Part shown: one piece after another, positions 15,801 to 58,123 of the stretch
How the letters are laid out: each line of letters opens with the position of its first letter
Numbering within the stretch: position 1 is the stretch's first letter
Source of the DNA: Ciona intestinalis
Taxonomy: Eukaryota; Chordata; Ascidiacea; Phlebobranchia; Cionidae
Reading direction: 5' to 3'
Length of the DNA stretch: 64,000 nt
NCBI RefSeq assembly: GCF_000224145.3
Contig: NC_020169.2
Span: forward strand, 4,484,957-4,548,956
The notes under the pieces: model-generated
Database searches by the model: none
Seen by the model: the letters and a program-made list of their open reading frames with translations, nothing else
Told to the model about the DNA's origin: nothing
Made by a program: the position numbers and the translations under genes

Positions 15801-18024
15801 AAAGCTTACCACTTGCAAGCATATGCACTAGATAGAAATTACGAGATGAAAAACACTGCAGAATGTACTCATGCTTAATTTGTTTATCACTACAGATGTA
15901 GCTTAAAAGACACACAATTAAACAAGTTGGTGGTAGCTTGGTCATGTCACCATTCCAACCAAAGGGGAAAATTGTAGCATTTAATGAGGATAACCAGTGA
16001 AAGAAAGGCCTCTGTATGTTGTTTAAGTTCTGAATTGCTGAACCAACTTCATTAGCTAACTGCTGAACCGGTAGAGCTGTCAGATTGATGCATAAAAACA
16101 AATCAGAACAACAAGTGAAAATTTTCCTCAGAAGGTTGCTTTGGGTAGAAGGTGTGGTAGTTAGGAAGCATGACGCTAAAGGGGCTGTGGTCAATAAAAG
16201 CTCAAACACACATGAAAGGATTGCTGAACCATCTAGAATGACTTGCGGTTTCCGATTAAATGATGTTTCACACATACAATATCGATTCGTGAGAACTGTA
16301 AGAGAATCGTTCAAAATTTCAAGCAAAATTTGGTTTGTGGTTTCACTGCTTACATGCTGTAATAAGTCAGCCTTTAGAGATTTAAGATGAGATTTCCACA
16401 TTACTATAGAAACCGAGCATCTCTCCCCTTCATAGTAGGCACGCGGATCAGCCCAATAATGACTGTCACCATCATGTAATATAGCAGTTGATAATTTGGA
16501 CTTATGGTATTGAATTATCAACTGCAAAATATGATCACTCAGCGCTTCAAAGAGTTGAATGGTGCAAACAAAATGTGACTTACTGGATTGTATCTTCCTA
16601 CTACAGTCCTTCATTACTAAGCATACATCTTGTACTGTTGATAAGAATGTTGATAAAAAACTAGCTGGACATTTTTCCGGGACTTCATCTATTTTGGACA
16701 AAATAAAACTTCGAATTTCTTTAAAGATTTGGTTCACAGTATCTACAGAGTCTGACTGCAGAGAACTTACACTCTGTTTTCTCCCACCAACAACATACAA
16801 GGGGTGCCAGGTAAGAACTAAATCCAGAATAGTCCCAACACACTTCAGTGAAAACTTGGGTGCAGATGGCAGATTTAGTTTAGATTGTGAAGTAGAAGTC
16901 ACCAGAGCTGGTTTATGACCGCCACTAAATAAATCTTTGGTCTCCTGCAGTAAATTTTTATGTGTTTCCTTCAATATTTCAACTAAGCAGATACACAAAC
17001 TTGGTGCCAGATCCCGTAGCATTTCAACCCAGTCCCACCCAGCAGTCACATTATCAGAAGTTTTTACTGCTGTATGCTGGCTAGACTGAATCAAATCTGG
17101 AAGATCAAAATTCCTTTTTAAGACCCCTTTCTTCTGCCTTAGCTTCGTGCAAAGATGGGTAATTTCTAACTGCTCCGAGCATTGTATATCATCTTCAATG
17201 GTAATGTAGATATGGACAATTTTTGCCATGCCAGTCACAATGTCAGCGATCTGAACTCTGTTTTCAAATCCAACACCTGATGATGTCGGACTTTCATTTT
17301 CACCATTTGAAACCCTACTTTGCAACCTATCAAGAGTTTTTTTCACAATGTCGGCCAATGTAAGTAGTTCTAATGACAACTTTTCAAGAATTGTATCTTG
17401 AACGAATTGAATTTGGTGTTTATGATCAGGTACTAGAGAAGAAGTCATTAAAATTGAGAAAACATTGCTTATAAGCAACCGGACATTGTTTGCCAATGAA
17501 ATGAACTCTTTTGTGCAAAGTTTAAGATTAGTTTCTGCATCAGGTAGGCAACTTAGATGTTTCTGCAGCAACATATCCATACAGCGAGACACAACAATCT
17601 TTAATTTTTTTTCAGCTGCTTCATCACCTATCAACACCTGCAGTTGCTCCATACAATGTGAAACAGACTGGACTACATTAACGTGAGCCTCAGACTGTAA
17701 GTTTAAGTTTCTTTCAGTGCATTTAAACAACATACGACTTGAAAATACTTCTCTAAGCTTAGTAACAAACTTACTCATAAGTGTTGAAGCTATTTCTTTC
17801 ATACAGTCTTGGACTTCGTGGACGTTCTTTACATCGCTTCTGCTTGATTTGGGTGGTTCTCCCAAGGTTTCATAATCCAATGGTAGTAGTTCGCCAATTT
17901 GAGGAGAAATTGCCATTAAAATTTGAAAGATTTCGTCTTCGTTTTCATGTCTGACTTGGTGCATTAATAAAACGATGTGCGATATTTCTCGACTAAATTG
18001 AGGTGTGTCGTTATCGCCACTCAT
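12888..18024 (-). CDS. KIAA0825-like protein (DUF4495 family)
   Basis: Two exons: 18024-14928 (3,097 bases) and 13105-12888, joined in phase (G|GT), giving 1,104 residues. The protein is predicted to be mostly alpha-helical, without signal peptide or clear membrane segments. The best family marker is the stretch DSHYWADPRAYYEGERCSVS (about residues 515-535) followed by LLEILNDSLTVL, which resembles vertebrate KIAA0825 (cf. YEGERCS and the following helix). Its molecular function is not established; human KIAA0825 has been linked to limb patterning. The short terminal exon includes a stretch resembling a local MITE. It is divergent from FLOT2, with start codons about 0.9 kb apart. A single huge exon is unusual beside the finely split neighbours. 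Confidence 0.7.
13180..13296 (+). mobile_element. SINE 3' part, left piece (split by a hAT element)
   Basis: From aaaagttacatacgtggcaa to cccatgctataacgac it matches the body of the SINE tail seen at 26540 and 29127. The match resumes at 14561 (tgttgccc... ttacattcatacattt). The right piece is about 14561-14605. Confidence 0.65.
13305..14552. mobile_element. Non-autonomous hAT-like DNA transposon
   Basis: Ends are tagggatgtgc on the left and gcacatcccta on the right, with extended GC-rich subterminal inverted sequence rich in gctcgg on both sides. The flanking 8-bp direct repeat ataacgac (13297-13304 and 14553-14560) is a target-site duplication, and 8 bp is typical of the hAT superfamily. 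The element is about 1.25 kb including a 50-N gap (13814-13863); no transposase frame is visible. It lies in the only intron of the KIAA0825-like gene. Confidence 0.88.
13814..13863. other. Assembly gap (50 N)
   Basis: Run of N inside the hAT-like element; the true size is unknown. Confidence 0.99.
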
Positions 18025-18922
18025 CTTACACTATCCAGGAATACTGGTTTTCAAGGACTTTTATAACAACGGTCCGTACTCTTCACTTCTTGTACGTGTT
18101 TTGTTGTTGTTGTTTTTTAACGTAAGAAAGAAGGGGAAAATACGGAATAGAGTTAACCACTGTACTATGTGGAGTTTGAGATACTTTATGCAACACACCA
18201 CGGCAGTTTCCTTTTTTTATTTGATGTGAGAGATATGGTGAGTGTGCTTTTTTCTCTTCTAGTATAAAAAAAACTAATGGTAGGTAAAGAAAAAAGCAAC
18301 GAGAGAAATAAAAAGTGAGAAGAAAGCATTTGGGTATGCCTGTACGGGTTTGAATTAAGTCACTATACATGTTTTTGCGGAAACTTAAAAACCAATTAAA
18401 ATAGTAATTCTTTGCTAATTTCACTATTAATTTAACCTAAAGATAAATTAAAGTATATTTATTACAATATGAAATTATTTAATTCACAGTACCGTATAAT
18501 CTTTGACACAGCTGCAGCTTGGCAGGTTTTGTAAACATACGTGACGCACCGCCCAAGAATGTGGCGTCGGCCGCAGGTACTGGGCGATCACGAGATAAAT
18601 GGTGGAAAGTTTCGAGTATTTTTGTGAACCTGTTGTGCGTTTTTTTAGGCTGTTTTGATATATAAATAACGCGTTTAGTTTAAACATATGCATGTGACAG
18701 GGTAACTACATGTGACGGGTTTTCATTTGATCACGCTGCGCGCAGGATTAGTCTGGTTTTACGTGTAAACAACACCGTTTTAGTTACTTGCAGCGTCAGT
18801 TAGCATGCAGTCATCGTTGCTTGAAGTAGTATCTTGAAAGTTTATATCCTTACGTTAATACCTTACGTTGTTTTACAGTTACAATAGTTGTACGACTAAC
18901 TCAGTTCAAAAAAACTACAAAA
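18025..18922. promoter_or_regulatory. Divergent intergenic region, KIAA0825-like / FLOT2
   Basis: About 0.9 kb separates two divergent start codons, so both promoters should lie here. The part at 18530-18800 is richer in CG dinucleotides than its surroundings. No classical TATA box can be assigned with confidence. Confidence 0.4.
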
Positions 18923-21900
18923 ATGGGAAATTGTCACACAGTTGGACCAAATCAGGCTCTTGTAGTTTCTGGTAAGTTTTAAACTTGGATCTACAATTTA
19001 TACAAGTTTTTAATATGAATTGAACTTTTCAGGTGGTTGCTGGGGCAATGATGGAAAGAAGTATGTGATTGGTGGATGGGCATGGGCGTGGTGCTGTGTC
19101 ACTGAAGTACAGAGGTAAACATGTTTATCCTATGAAATTATTTATGGGGTTTTATTGCATAGCATGTACCAATTTTACTCTTAACTTTAAACCAAACTTT
19201 AAATCTAACTTCTAAAATTATTAAAAAAATGTTTACAACTTAGTGGTTAAACAAAACCGCTAAATTGCAGCGGTAACTTTTGTTTCGTATTTTGAGATGT
19301 TATTACACTTATTATCGTATTGATAACCACGGCTTGTTAGGTTTGGTGTAATGTTATATCGCAATATAAACCTAATGCGAATCATGGAATCCGCACAGTA
19401 GGAGTTTGTACACCCCGGCTTCCACCATTATCGTAACAAACCATGCTTATTGCGAGGTTCTTATTCAACCCACATAAAAGAGTTTCCTGTTTTCTAATTG
19501 TCTCAGGAAAATGGAATTAGGATGAATAGTACCATGAATTTAACAAAACCATTACTTTGTTAATAAAACCATTATATATACAGTACAGATATACTATTGT
19601 AAATGTGATAATATGGCAGTAAACAACGTTTCTAGCATGCTTTATTAGTATGATTGATTAATATTTGAAACATAAAAGGATGTTATCACTTCCTATATAA
19701 ACGCGCATATCGTTGACTGGTGACTACCGAGGTATGGAATCATTACAGTAATTAAACAACACACAGTTTATTTAATTTTTTATATACAAAATGCAACACA
19801 ACACACAGACCTTATTTGAACTTTATCTTAAAAACTTGTATAAATAATAAATATATCTGTAGATTATGTTTTAATTTAACAAACAGTTACTTTTTCCTAT
19901 ACTTGCCCGCAATGCTGTTACTATAGCATAAAATACAAACCTTTAGATAGATTTACAACTTACCTGTTGCACTTTGTTCCAGATTGTCATTAGAGGTTAT
20001 GACTTTGAATCCAAAATGTGAGAATGTTGAAACAGCAGAAGGTGTTCCACTTACTGTGACTGGTGTTGCTCAGGTAGATTATATGTGTATAATCTATTTA
20101 TACCTATATTTCTGTACTCTGTTACTGTAGCTATGCAAATGTTTTATTGTTCTACTACTGGTGTACACTGTGGGTAATAGTTTTGGTCTGAGAGTTTTTG
20201 CTCTTTTATACCTGTGACTTTCCTACCACACTTGAGTGGGGAATTTAGGTTCTTAATATTTGTAGGTAAAAGTTATCACAGAAAAAGATTTATTGGCATC
20301 AGCTTGTGAACAGTTTCTGGGCAAATCTGTTCGAGAAATCGAAGAGATTCTGCTTCAAACACTGGAAGGTCATTTGAGAGCTATCCTGGGTAAGAGTTTA
20401 TTGTTTAACTTTATAGCATTATAAGCAGTTGTATGCCCTTAAAGCGAATTGACAATTAAGGCTTCATCAATACCAATAAATTAGAATCAAAGTCCCATTG
20501 AAGAGACCAGTGATGTCATCTTAGCCAAAATATGATTTCTTATACAATACAATTACATTAAAATGATTGCAATCCTAACTGCTGTTTTCGTGTAACTTTA
20601 TGAGCACTAATTTATGTCCAGATTCATGGCAATTCGCCTATACTTACATAATATTATTTGGACTAGACTTATTTCACCCATTGTGTTTTCAGGTACATTA
20701 TCAGTTGAGCAGATCTACAAAGATCGTGAATCCTTCGCGACTCTTGTTCGTGAGGTTGCTGCTCCCGATGTTGGGAGGATGGGGATTGAGGTCCTCAGTT
20801 TTGTCATCAAGGATGTTGTGGACAGAGTGGATTACTTGACATCCATTGGAAGAGCACAAACTGCTCAAGTGAAGAGAGATGCGAGGATTGGAGTGGCCGA
20901 AGCAAACAGGGATTCTGGTATTGTGGTAAGTGTTTGTGTATCTACCTATTCATTATTTGTGTGTTTCTATGTCGTGTCCCTTTCTTGTTCACCACATGTT
21001 CAGTTCGTTAAGTTATTGCATTGTGTGGGATAAATATTAAATAGTTTCACTTTCGGTTGGTTTGACAATTTAAAACCTTTGGTAGGAATTGTAATCTACC
21101 GGTAGTAAATTGAAACAACATAATATACATGTTTGTAGAAGTAATACACATGTTACATAGTTCAACCATTTATGTTGTATAGTAGTTCGACCATTTATAT
21201 AATAATCGAACCATTTATATAATTTTTGTATAATAGTTCGACCATTTATGTTGTATATTTAATAGTTGTGACTTTAACAGGAAGCTAGATGTGATAAATC
21301 TCTCATGGATGTGAAGTTTGATGCTGATACCAAGGTGGCAGATTCTGAGAGAATGTTTCAGATGTCAGAAGCTTCATATCAGAAGGAAGTTAACAGCAAG
21401 GTAATAACTAAACTGCAAATTTCAAAATGAAACACCAGTCCCATGTTGAACATGTTCATTTAGATGTATAAATGTAGTCTTGGTGTTAGTCTAGATCCGA
21501 TTAGACATCAAATTCCATGGACTAATATAGTGATTTGTGCATTCGCAGCAAGCTGAAGCTCAGCTTGCTTACCAACTCCAAGCTGCCAAGGAGAAGCAAA
21601 ACATCCGAAGAGAGGAGATCGAAATCGAGGTCGTTCAGAGGAAGAAACAGATCGATGTGGAAGCGAGAGAAATTGAACGTAAAGATCGTGAATTGGAGGC
21701 AACTGTTCGTAAACCAACTGAAGCTGAGGCTTACAAAGTGAAGACACTTGCTGAAGGAAGAAGGTATGTGTTGTTTGGAATGTTTTGTTCAAGTTGTTGG
21801 ATTTTTGTGGTCCAACATCTTGTTTTGGGACATTTTTCATTTTCCATCTTTTCTATTTAAAGCCTTGTTAAAGACACCCCATGTTTTAAAGGAAAAAATA

Positions 21901-22953
21901 TTAATGGGATAGCTGGGGAGTAATTTCATGGAATTTTCTGTCCTTATCTTTAATTTTTGACAGTTCTTTACAGGTTGAAAAAATTTCATTTGTTCATCAG
22001 TTGTTGATTTTTCTCCACAGAACCAAAACTGTGGAAGCTGCACGTGCTGATGCAGAGAGGATTAAGTTGGTTGGTGTGGCTGAAGCTTCTTCTATTGAAG
22101 CCATTGGTAAAGCTGAAGCAGAAAGCATGAGACAAAAGGCTTCTGCTTACAAGCAATATGGAGATGCTGCCTTGATGTCTTTGGTGCTGGAATCTTTACC
22201 AAAGGTAACAATACATTTATACATGATAACGAAACAAGCTCTTCAGATTTTATGCTAACTTTCGTAACACTTTACATTACAATGGAATTCGCGACAGTCA
22301 ATGGAAATTCGCGACAGTGTGAATTTGAATTAAGTGTAGCAGTAGTGAGCATTGAACCACATACCCCCTTTATAACCAACATTTTCATTAAAATCATTTT
22401 CTCACAGATTGCAGCAGAAGTAGCAGCTCCCTTGTCACGTGTTGATGAGATTGTATTGCTGGGTGGAGATGGTGATCATACAACAAGTGAAGTTACAAAG
22501 CTGCTTGCTGAGATGCCACCTGCTGTTCAAGCTATAACTGGTGTTGACTTGTCAAAGGTAAACATGTTTTGTCAAATAAGTTTTCCCATGGGTTGAAACT
22601 TAAGGGACTTGGACTTATTTTTTGTCTGCCAGAGTTGAGTTGTTGAAGTTGTTGTATTATTAAAATGTGGATAATATGTACATTCCTCTTGGGTGACTTG
22701 TACATGGTTGCCACTACCATTTCAACCGATAAGTTTCTTTTGTTGATCATTTATACCATTGTATAAGGAAACTTACTTTACTTATACATGGTTGCCACTT
22801 TTACCCCCCCTGTTTTAGGCAATTGCCAGTGGTCGCCACAGTTAAAGTTACTAAAACTTTTGGCTGTAGAAATTGCATTCAAGTCACTTTTGTCCACCAA
22901 AATATAACTAAATATAAACACAGGTGTTAAAGATGGTTCCTGGGGCAAAGTAG
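18923..22953 (+). CDS. FLOT2: Flotillin-2 (reggie-1)
   Basis: Flotillin-2 scaffolds lipid microdomains on the inner face of the plasma membrane and endosomes. Ten exons: 18923-18971, 19033-19114, 19983-20073, 20266-20389, 20693-20925, 21281-21400, 21549-21763, 22021-22204, 22408-22557, 22924-22953. They sum to 1,278 bases and 425 residues, close to the vertebrate length. The N-terminus MGNCHTVGPNQALVVSGGC keeps Gly2 (myristoylation) and Cys4 (palmitoylation). Then follow the SPFH/PHB domain, the flotillin coiled-coil region with repeated EA dipeptides (AEAQLAYQLQAAKEKQ, EIEVVQRKKQI), and the C-terminal LTGVDLSK-type oligomerisation segment. The last exon encodes only VLKMVPGAK, shorter than the vertebrate tail. 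Confidence 0.97.
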
Positions 22954-23949
22954 ATACAACACTCAGCTAATTAAAGACCTGCAGATGCACTAATACCTCA
23001 CATGGTCAACATTACCACTTCTAACAGTTAGTTGTGAATTTTACCGAAAATATTTGTATTTTTACCAAAGCAGGTGTATATTGTTAAACGCAATAAATTT
23101 TATTTTTAAAAAGAACAAATTTTAAGTCACTTTTTGAAAAAAATTACACTGACTTGTCATTGGGGTCAATTTTTTAAGTCTTAAAAAATGAGTCACCCAC
23201 AAATTAACGATCATGACATTTGTTGTACACCTTATATTTTTTTTAATGGCTTCAATCTGTTACGACCATGTGCATGTACATAAAGATATTGGTTGCTTGT
23301 CAGTAATCAATGCAAATAACTTTTTAACACTAGTTGCCTTTTTGAACTGTTTTATGACATTGAAATTGGAATGCCCAAATTCCTATTAAGATTTTAACTA
23401 AAGTATAACTGGTGCTCTGTTATATGTGTATATGCATGGGCTAACTATGTTTCACTCAAAAGGTTACTTCAGTTACGATAAAGCTGTTTTATCCTGCATT
23501 TACCATAAAAAATATAATATTTTTAGGTACATTATGTATTCTTATACCCCAGCAGGTTTAATGTGGCAACAACAACATTGTATAGTGTTGTTATATGTTT
23601 GTGTGCTTTCAGTGCACAAGTACTTTTGCCTAGCATGCTATCATATATTGCAGCAAATGTTCTTATATGTTACTACTTCTAAACGTCATGTTGTTGTTTT
23701 AATAAAGAGTAACAATTAATAAATAAACTTATACAGGACATTATTAATAGTGGCGTTATATTTAGTTTGGTTAGCTGGTAAATTAAACAAAAGAATCTTT
23801 AAGTTTGTACTGTATTTCATTAAAATTTGTAAAGTTTAGAAAATAAAGCTCTTTTACAAAACATATATAATAAACCTCTGTTATAAAATCTATATGGTAT
23901 AAAACACAGTAAACACTTAGCATTGTCTTCTTGACGCATTCATTCACTT
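22954..23949. other. Convergent 3' intergenic region FLOT2 / SPAG17
   Basis: Contains the FLOT2 3'UTR and a canonical AATAAA at 23092-23097. Further AATAAA words at 23701 and 23839 could give longer FLOT2 ends. The word acatggttgccact at about 22702 and 22786 belongs to a short interspersed repeat seen again near 42670. No gene is seen. Confidence 0.5.
23092..23097 (+). terminator. Polyadenylation signal of FLOT2
   Basis: AATAAA about 140 bases after the stop codon, with a T-rich stretch immediately downstream. Confidence 0.55.
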
Positions 23950-54700
<30,751 letters not shown>

Positions 54701-56243
54701 TTGTTGGTAAAAAAACAAACTTTTCGTAAAATTAAAAAGTTCGTAAAATTAAATCATTTGTTTCCAAAGCAACGATGCTTTCGTTCGAATTCCCGCTTGT
54801 GGCGCTACATAAGTTTTCTTTTTTTGGCTTTGGGGGCAACAAACATATAAGTTTTTCGTAGCGCCGGTACAACTGATTTAATCTATTTTAATCAATTTTG
54901 TGTTATGAAACTTTCTTTGTGAAAACATGGTGCATTTATACAGACGTTTATGCTTTTCTACCGTGTAACTGTAAATGTATTGTTAGCGATAAGAATATAA
55001 TATCATTGTCAAATGCTTACAGTCGTCTCTGCCTCCACTGACAAGCCATTACAATTTCGTTCTTGGCTCCATTTGACTGCAAAGCCATCCCAATATAACG
55101 ATCCCATCCGTAAACAAGGAATAAACCGCAAATACCACATGGCTAATGGGATTTTCAAGTCACTATAAAACCAGCGTATACAGACTATATTCATACCAAT
55201 TTGTAAAGGACCGTAACCGGTTTATGGTTTTGCTTGCTATTTTCTGTGATTGAAATCGCTTCGCTTATTTACACCAATGACACAGCATAATAACGGTTTT
55301 TATGTGTTTTGACTTGTTTCGAAAACAAAATTTACACATATTACGATTTAATATGGTTCCTACCTATATAGTCACACGGGTGGTGATGGTATAAGTTACC
55401 TCTTCACTTATATTGGTGCCTTGGAAGTGCTATAACGGTAATACTGGTGTGAACTCACACAAAACCGTGGAACTACAAACGCCCAACAAGGTATTAAACA
55501 ATGCCCACCGGAAGAAATCGGATGGAGGCATTTCACAGTATTATATTCCAGGGACGGCTATTCGATACAGGTGCCGTGTCACAATAACGCTGTCTACAGA
55601 CTGGTATTGGAATACACAGGATTCTATAAGGGCGGCTTATATCAAGTCCCGACCTGACCGGCGTATGCCCACACGCCAATAGAGCCACTGTGTGCGCTCA
55701 ATGAATAACCCACACACTCAAGAAACTGGTTTCTGTTATGAATATAGTCACAGTCAACAAACGAACCTATTTAAAAACGTTACAGATTAAAATGAACCGA
55801 TTCTGTTTGAATTTCCTATTGCCAAAGGTAGATGATTGAATTAGTTACGCTACATATTGAAAAATTGTAAGGTCTTGCACTGTGTCCAGGGTATACTATA
55901 TAGGAATAAATTGCATCTCTACTGTGCTACCATTTCACCCCAGATTTAGACAGTGTATGAAGAACCACGTGTTATACCTGGTTGCATTTTAATAGAGTTA
56001 GAATGTTAGCCATTATTGTCTATAAAGGCGGATGTGACAATATTTGACGAAATAAAATCGCGTATACTAGTAATAAGTTTAGAAAGTACTATAGAACTGA
56101 AAGGTAAACCAATGTTTTGCCTCACTACATTACAGAGTTATAAGAACGCTTAAAAACCTTGGGCAAGGACAAATCCCGGCTTGGTCTGGGTTACAAGCGT
56201 AACCCAACCCCGGGATTTGAGAACAAGCTACCGTTATACATTC
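54701..56243. other. Intergenic region upstream of SPAG17
   Basis: Starts with the SPAG17 5' region (minus strand). I see no gene: open frames at 55009-55194 (minus) and 55413-55682 (plus) resemble nothing known to me and have no supporting splice context. A hairpin-forming sequence lies at 56171-56218. Confidence 0.45.
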
Positions 56244-56332
56244 TATAAATAAGACAAAAGGTGTCTTGATATCAAATGAATCTTTGCTCATTTTGCGTCG
56301 GTGTTTCTACCAGGTTAGGTCAACTCTGCAAG
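56244..56332 (+). promoter_or_regulatory. TATA promoter and 5'UTR exon for the gene at 57287
   Basis: TATAAAT at 56244-56250 would place a start site near 56275. The transcript would then reach a strong donor, gcaag|gtgagt, at 56332. A strong acceptor (ttctttcag) ends at 57283, three bases before the ATG at 57287. Model: 5'UTR exon about 56275-56332, intron 56333-57283. The acceptor could alternatively receive a trans-spliced leader, known in Ciona. Confidence 0.5.
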
Positions 56333-57286
56333 GTGAGTTTTTATAAAGCAGCATATATGTATTTTATACCATATTATACATAGTAAGCGCCGTAATAATT
56401 AAAACTTATATATAATATAGCTTTGTACGCAGTTAAGTTTGTTTCCTAGTAATAGTCATATATTTCCCTGATTTTTCCATTGCTTATTTATTGAACACCC
56501 TTTATTTAAAATCTGTATTTGAAAGGCAGGATATGCGGTCTAACGGGCAATAATAACCACACAATGCTATGAATAGGTGGATTTTAAAACTCGTTTAATT
56601 CCTAATGTGTTAAGGTACTATATCCCAAGAAAACAAACACTTTAGTTAAATAAACTAATATAATAGCCAATTTTACAACAAACTATAGTTTTCGTTAAAA
56701 ATGCGCGTCTGGAACGACGTCATCAATTAAGAAAGGGTCTCAAAATAGCCTACGAAACAAAATTTAACTCAAAATGACATGTCACTGTTTTAATATCTAT
56801 ATGAGTTTGGACTCGCCCTTATTTTTTAGACAAATATATTTTTTAGACACACTTTAAGAAAAAAACAAAGTTGTATTCTCATGAATATGACGTCATAACT
56901 CGTAATGATGTTACCATAGTTACGTAATGGACTTACGGAATTAAAATTTATTTAAATTTTGTCCAGTAGTCAGTAAGGTCTGCTAAGTGTTTGTTGATAT
57001 ATGTTGATTAATTTTCACTAGAATTTAAAAAGTACGTATTAAATTTAGGTATTTTTAGTCTGAAGAGTATACGTAATGCCTCGTCTTTCGTATTTACAGT
57101 TTTAGTTTTTTTACGATTAAAAACCGAATTTATTAAAACCTTTTCTAGAAAATTTTTCGCGTAGTAAATATTAACAAAATATGTTTTAGTAAAGTGCAGT
57201 TGATAAATCGTTTAAATTACCTATCCGAAATATTACCCCATAGCTGGCGCAATTAAGACACCAAAATTGTTATCTTCTTTCAGACA

Positions 57287-57425
57287 ATGGCTTTCAACTT
57301 TTCCTTGACGAAGCTTTTGCCAATCGCGGCTGTGGCGGCCGGTGGTACAGCAGCTTACTATAAACTAGGATCAAATGCTGAAGCCAGGCTCCCACCCACT
57401 TCGCAAGTTGCCGTTCCCCCCAAAG
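57287..57425 (+). CDS. First coding exon of an unidentified, probably mitochondrial protein
   Basis: The exon has 46 codons from ATG to a donor (CAAAG|gtaac), phase 1. It starts MAFNFSLTKLLPIAAVAAGG, an uncharged hydrophobic segment with one Lys, then AAYYKLG and a Pro-rich linker (LPPTSQVAVPPK). This resembles a mitochondrial signal anchor; endonuclease-G-type proteins begin in this general way, but I have no catalytic exon to support that. Further exons were not found in the window, and a minus-strand gene follows at 58124. Reading on past the donor gives only low-complexity sequence. Confidence 0.5.
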
Positions 57426-58123
57426 GTAACATTTGGCTTATATGTGTGTTTGAAAAAAAAATTCTGACGGTCCAACTTTTTGTTCTTTTCGTTAAAATAT
57501 TTTGGAAGTTTAATAATAAAAAAAAACAGTTTGTTTTAATCAATATTGCCGTAGTGTACAAAATAGACTTTATTATATTATTGCAAAAATCGGTAATTCA
57601 GCTTCCCACTCGGCGAAAAAAAAAACTTTCTGGTATCACGGTATTGGATGCGAGAATCAAAATAGTAATGAAACTTATGTTTGTATTTATTCAGCAACAT
57701 TAAATTTTACATTTACAACATAGAAACGGTGGGCGAATATTCTCGAATATATTGCACTGTGACGTAAAATAAACAAGAAAATAAAAAAAGGCTTTACAGT
57801 TAGGTTGGCTGTTTTTCACTTTGGTTTTACTTTGCTCCAAAAAATGGTGGTCTGCCATATATGACAAAGTATAGTTCAAGCCACATAAGAGCATGCATGG
57901 TGGGACATGTGTTTTTTTAACAGGTTTAAATTCAACACAAAACTTTATTTCGCTTAAATTGGCAACGCCAGTTCACTTTGAAACTGAAAAACTAAACTTG
58001 CGTTGCGACAATAAACATACGACGTATTCTTGAGCAGCGACTAATTTAAGTCGATGCAAAATTTACGTATCGTTATTTGTATTACGTTAAAGCAATATTA
58101 ATATAACTCTGTAGAGAAAGATC
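57426..58123. other. Non-coding stretch between the 57287 exon and the C1/SNARE gene
   Basis: AT-rich; it contains the intron of the plus-strand gene and the 3'UTR of the minus-strand gene. No repeat or RNA gene is recognised. Confidence 0.4.

Noticed and set aside
55413..55682. 89-codon plus-strand frame upstream of the TATA promoter
   Set aside because: No similarity known to me, no splice sites or promoter near it; length is compatible with chance.
57426..57703. Continuation of the 57287 frame past its donor to 57703
   Set aside because: After the gtaac donor the product turns into Phe/Lys/Ile low-complexity sequence typical of intron; the strong donor is the better end.
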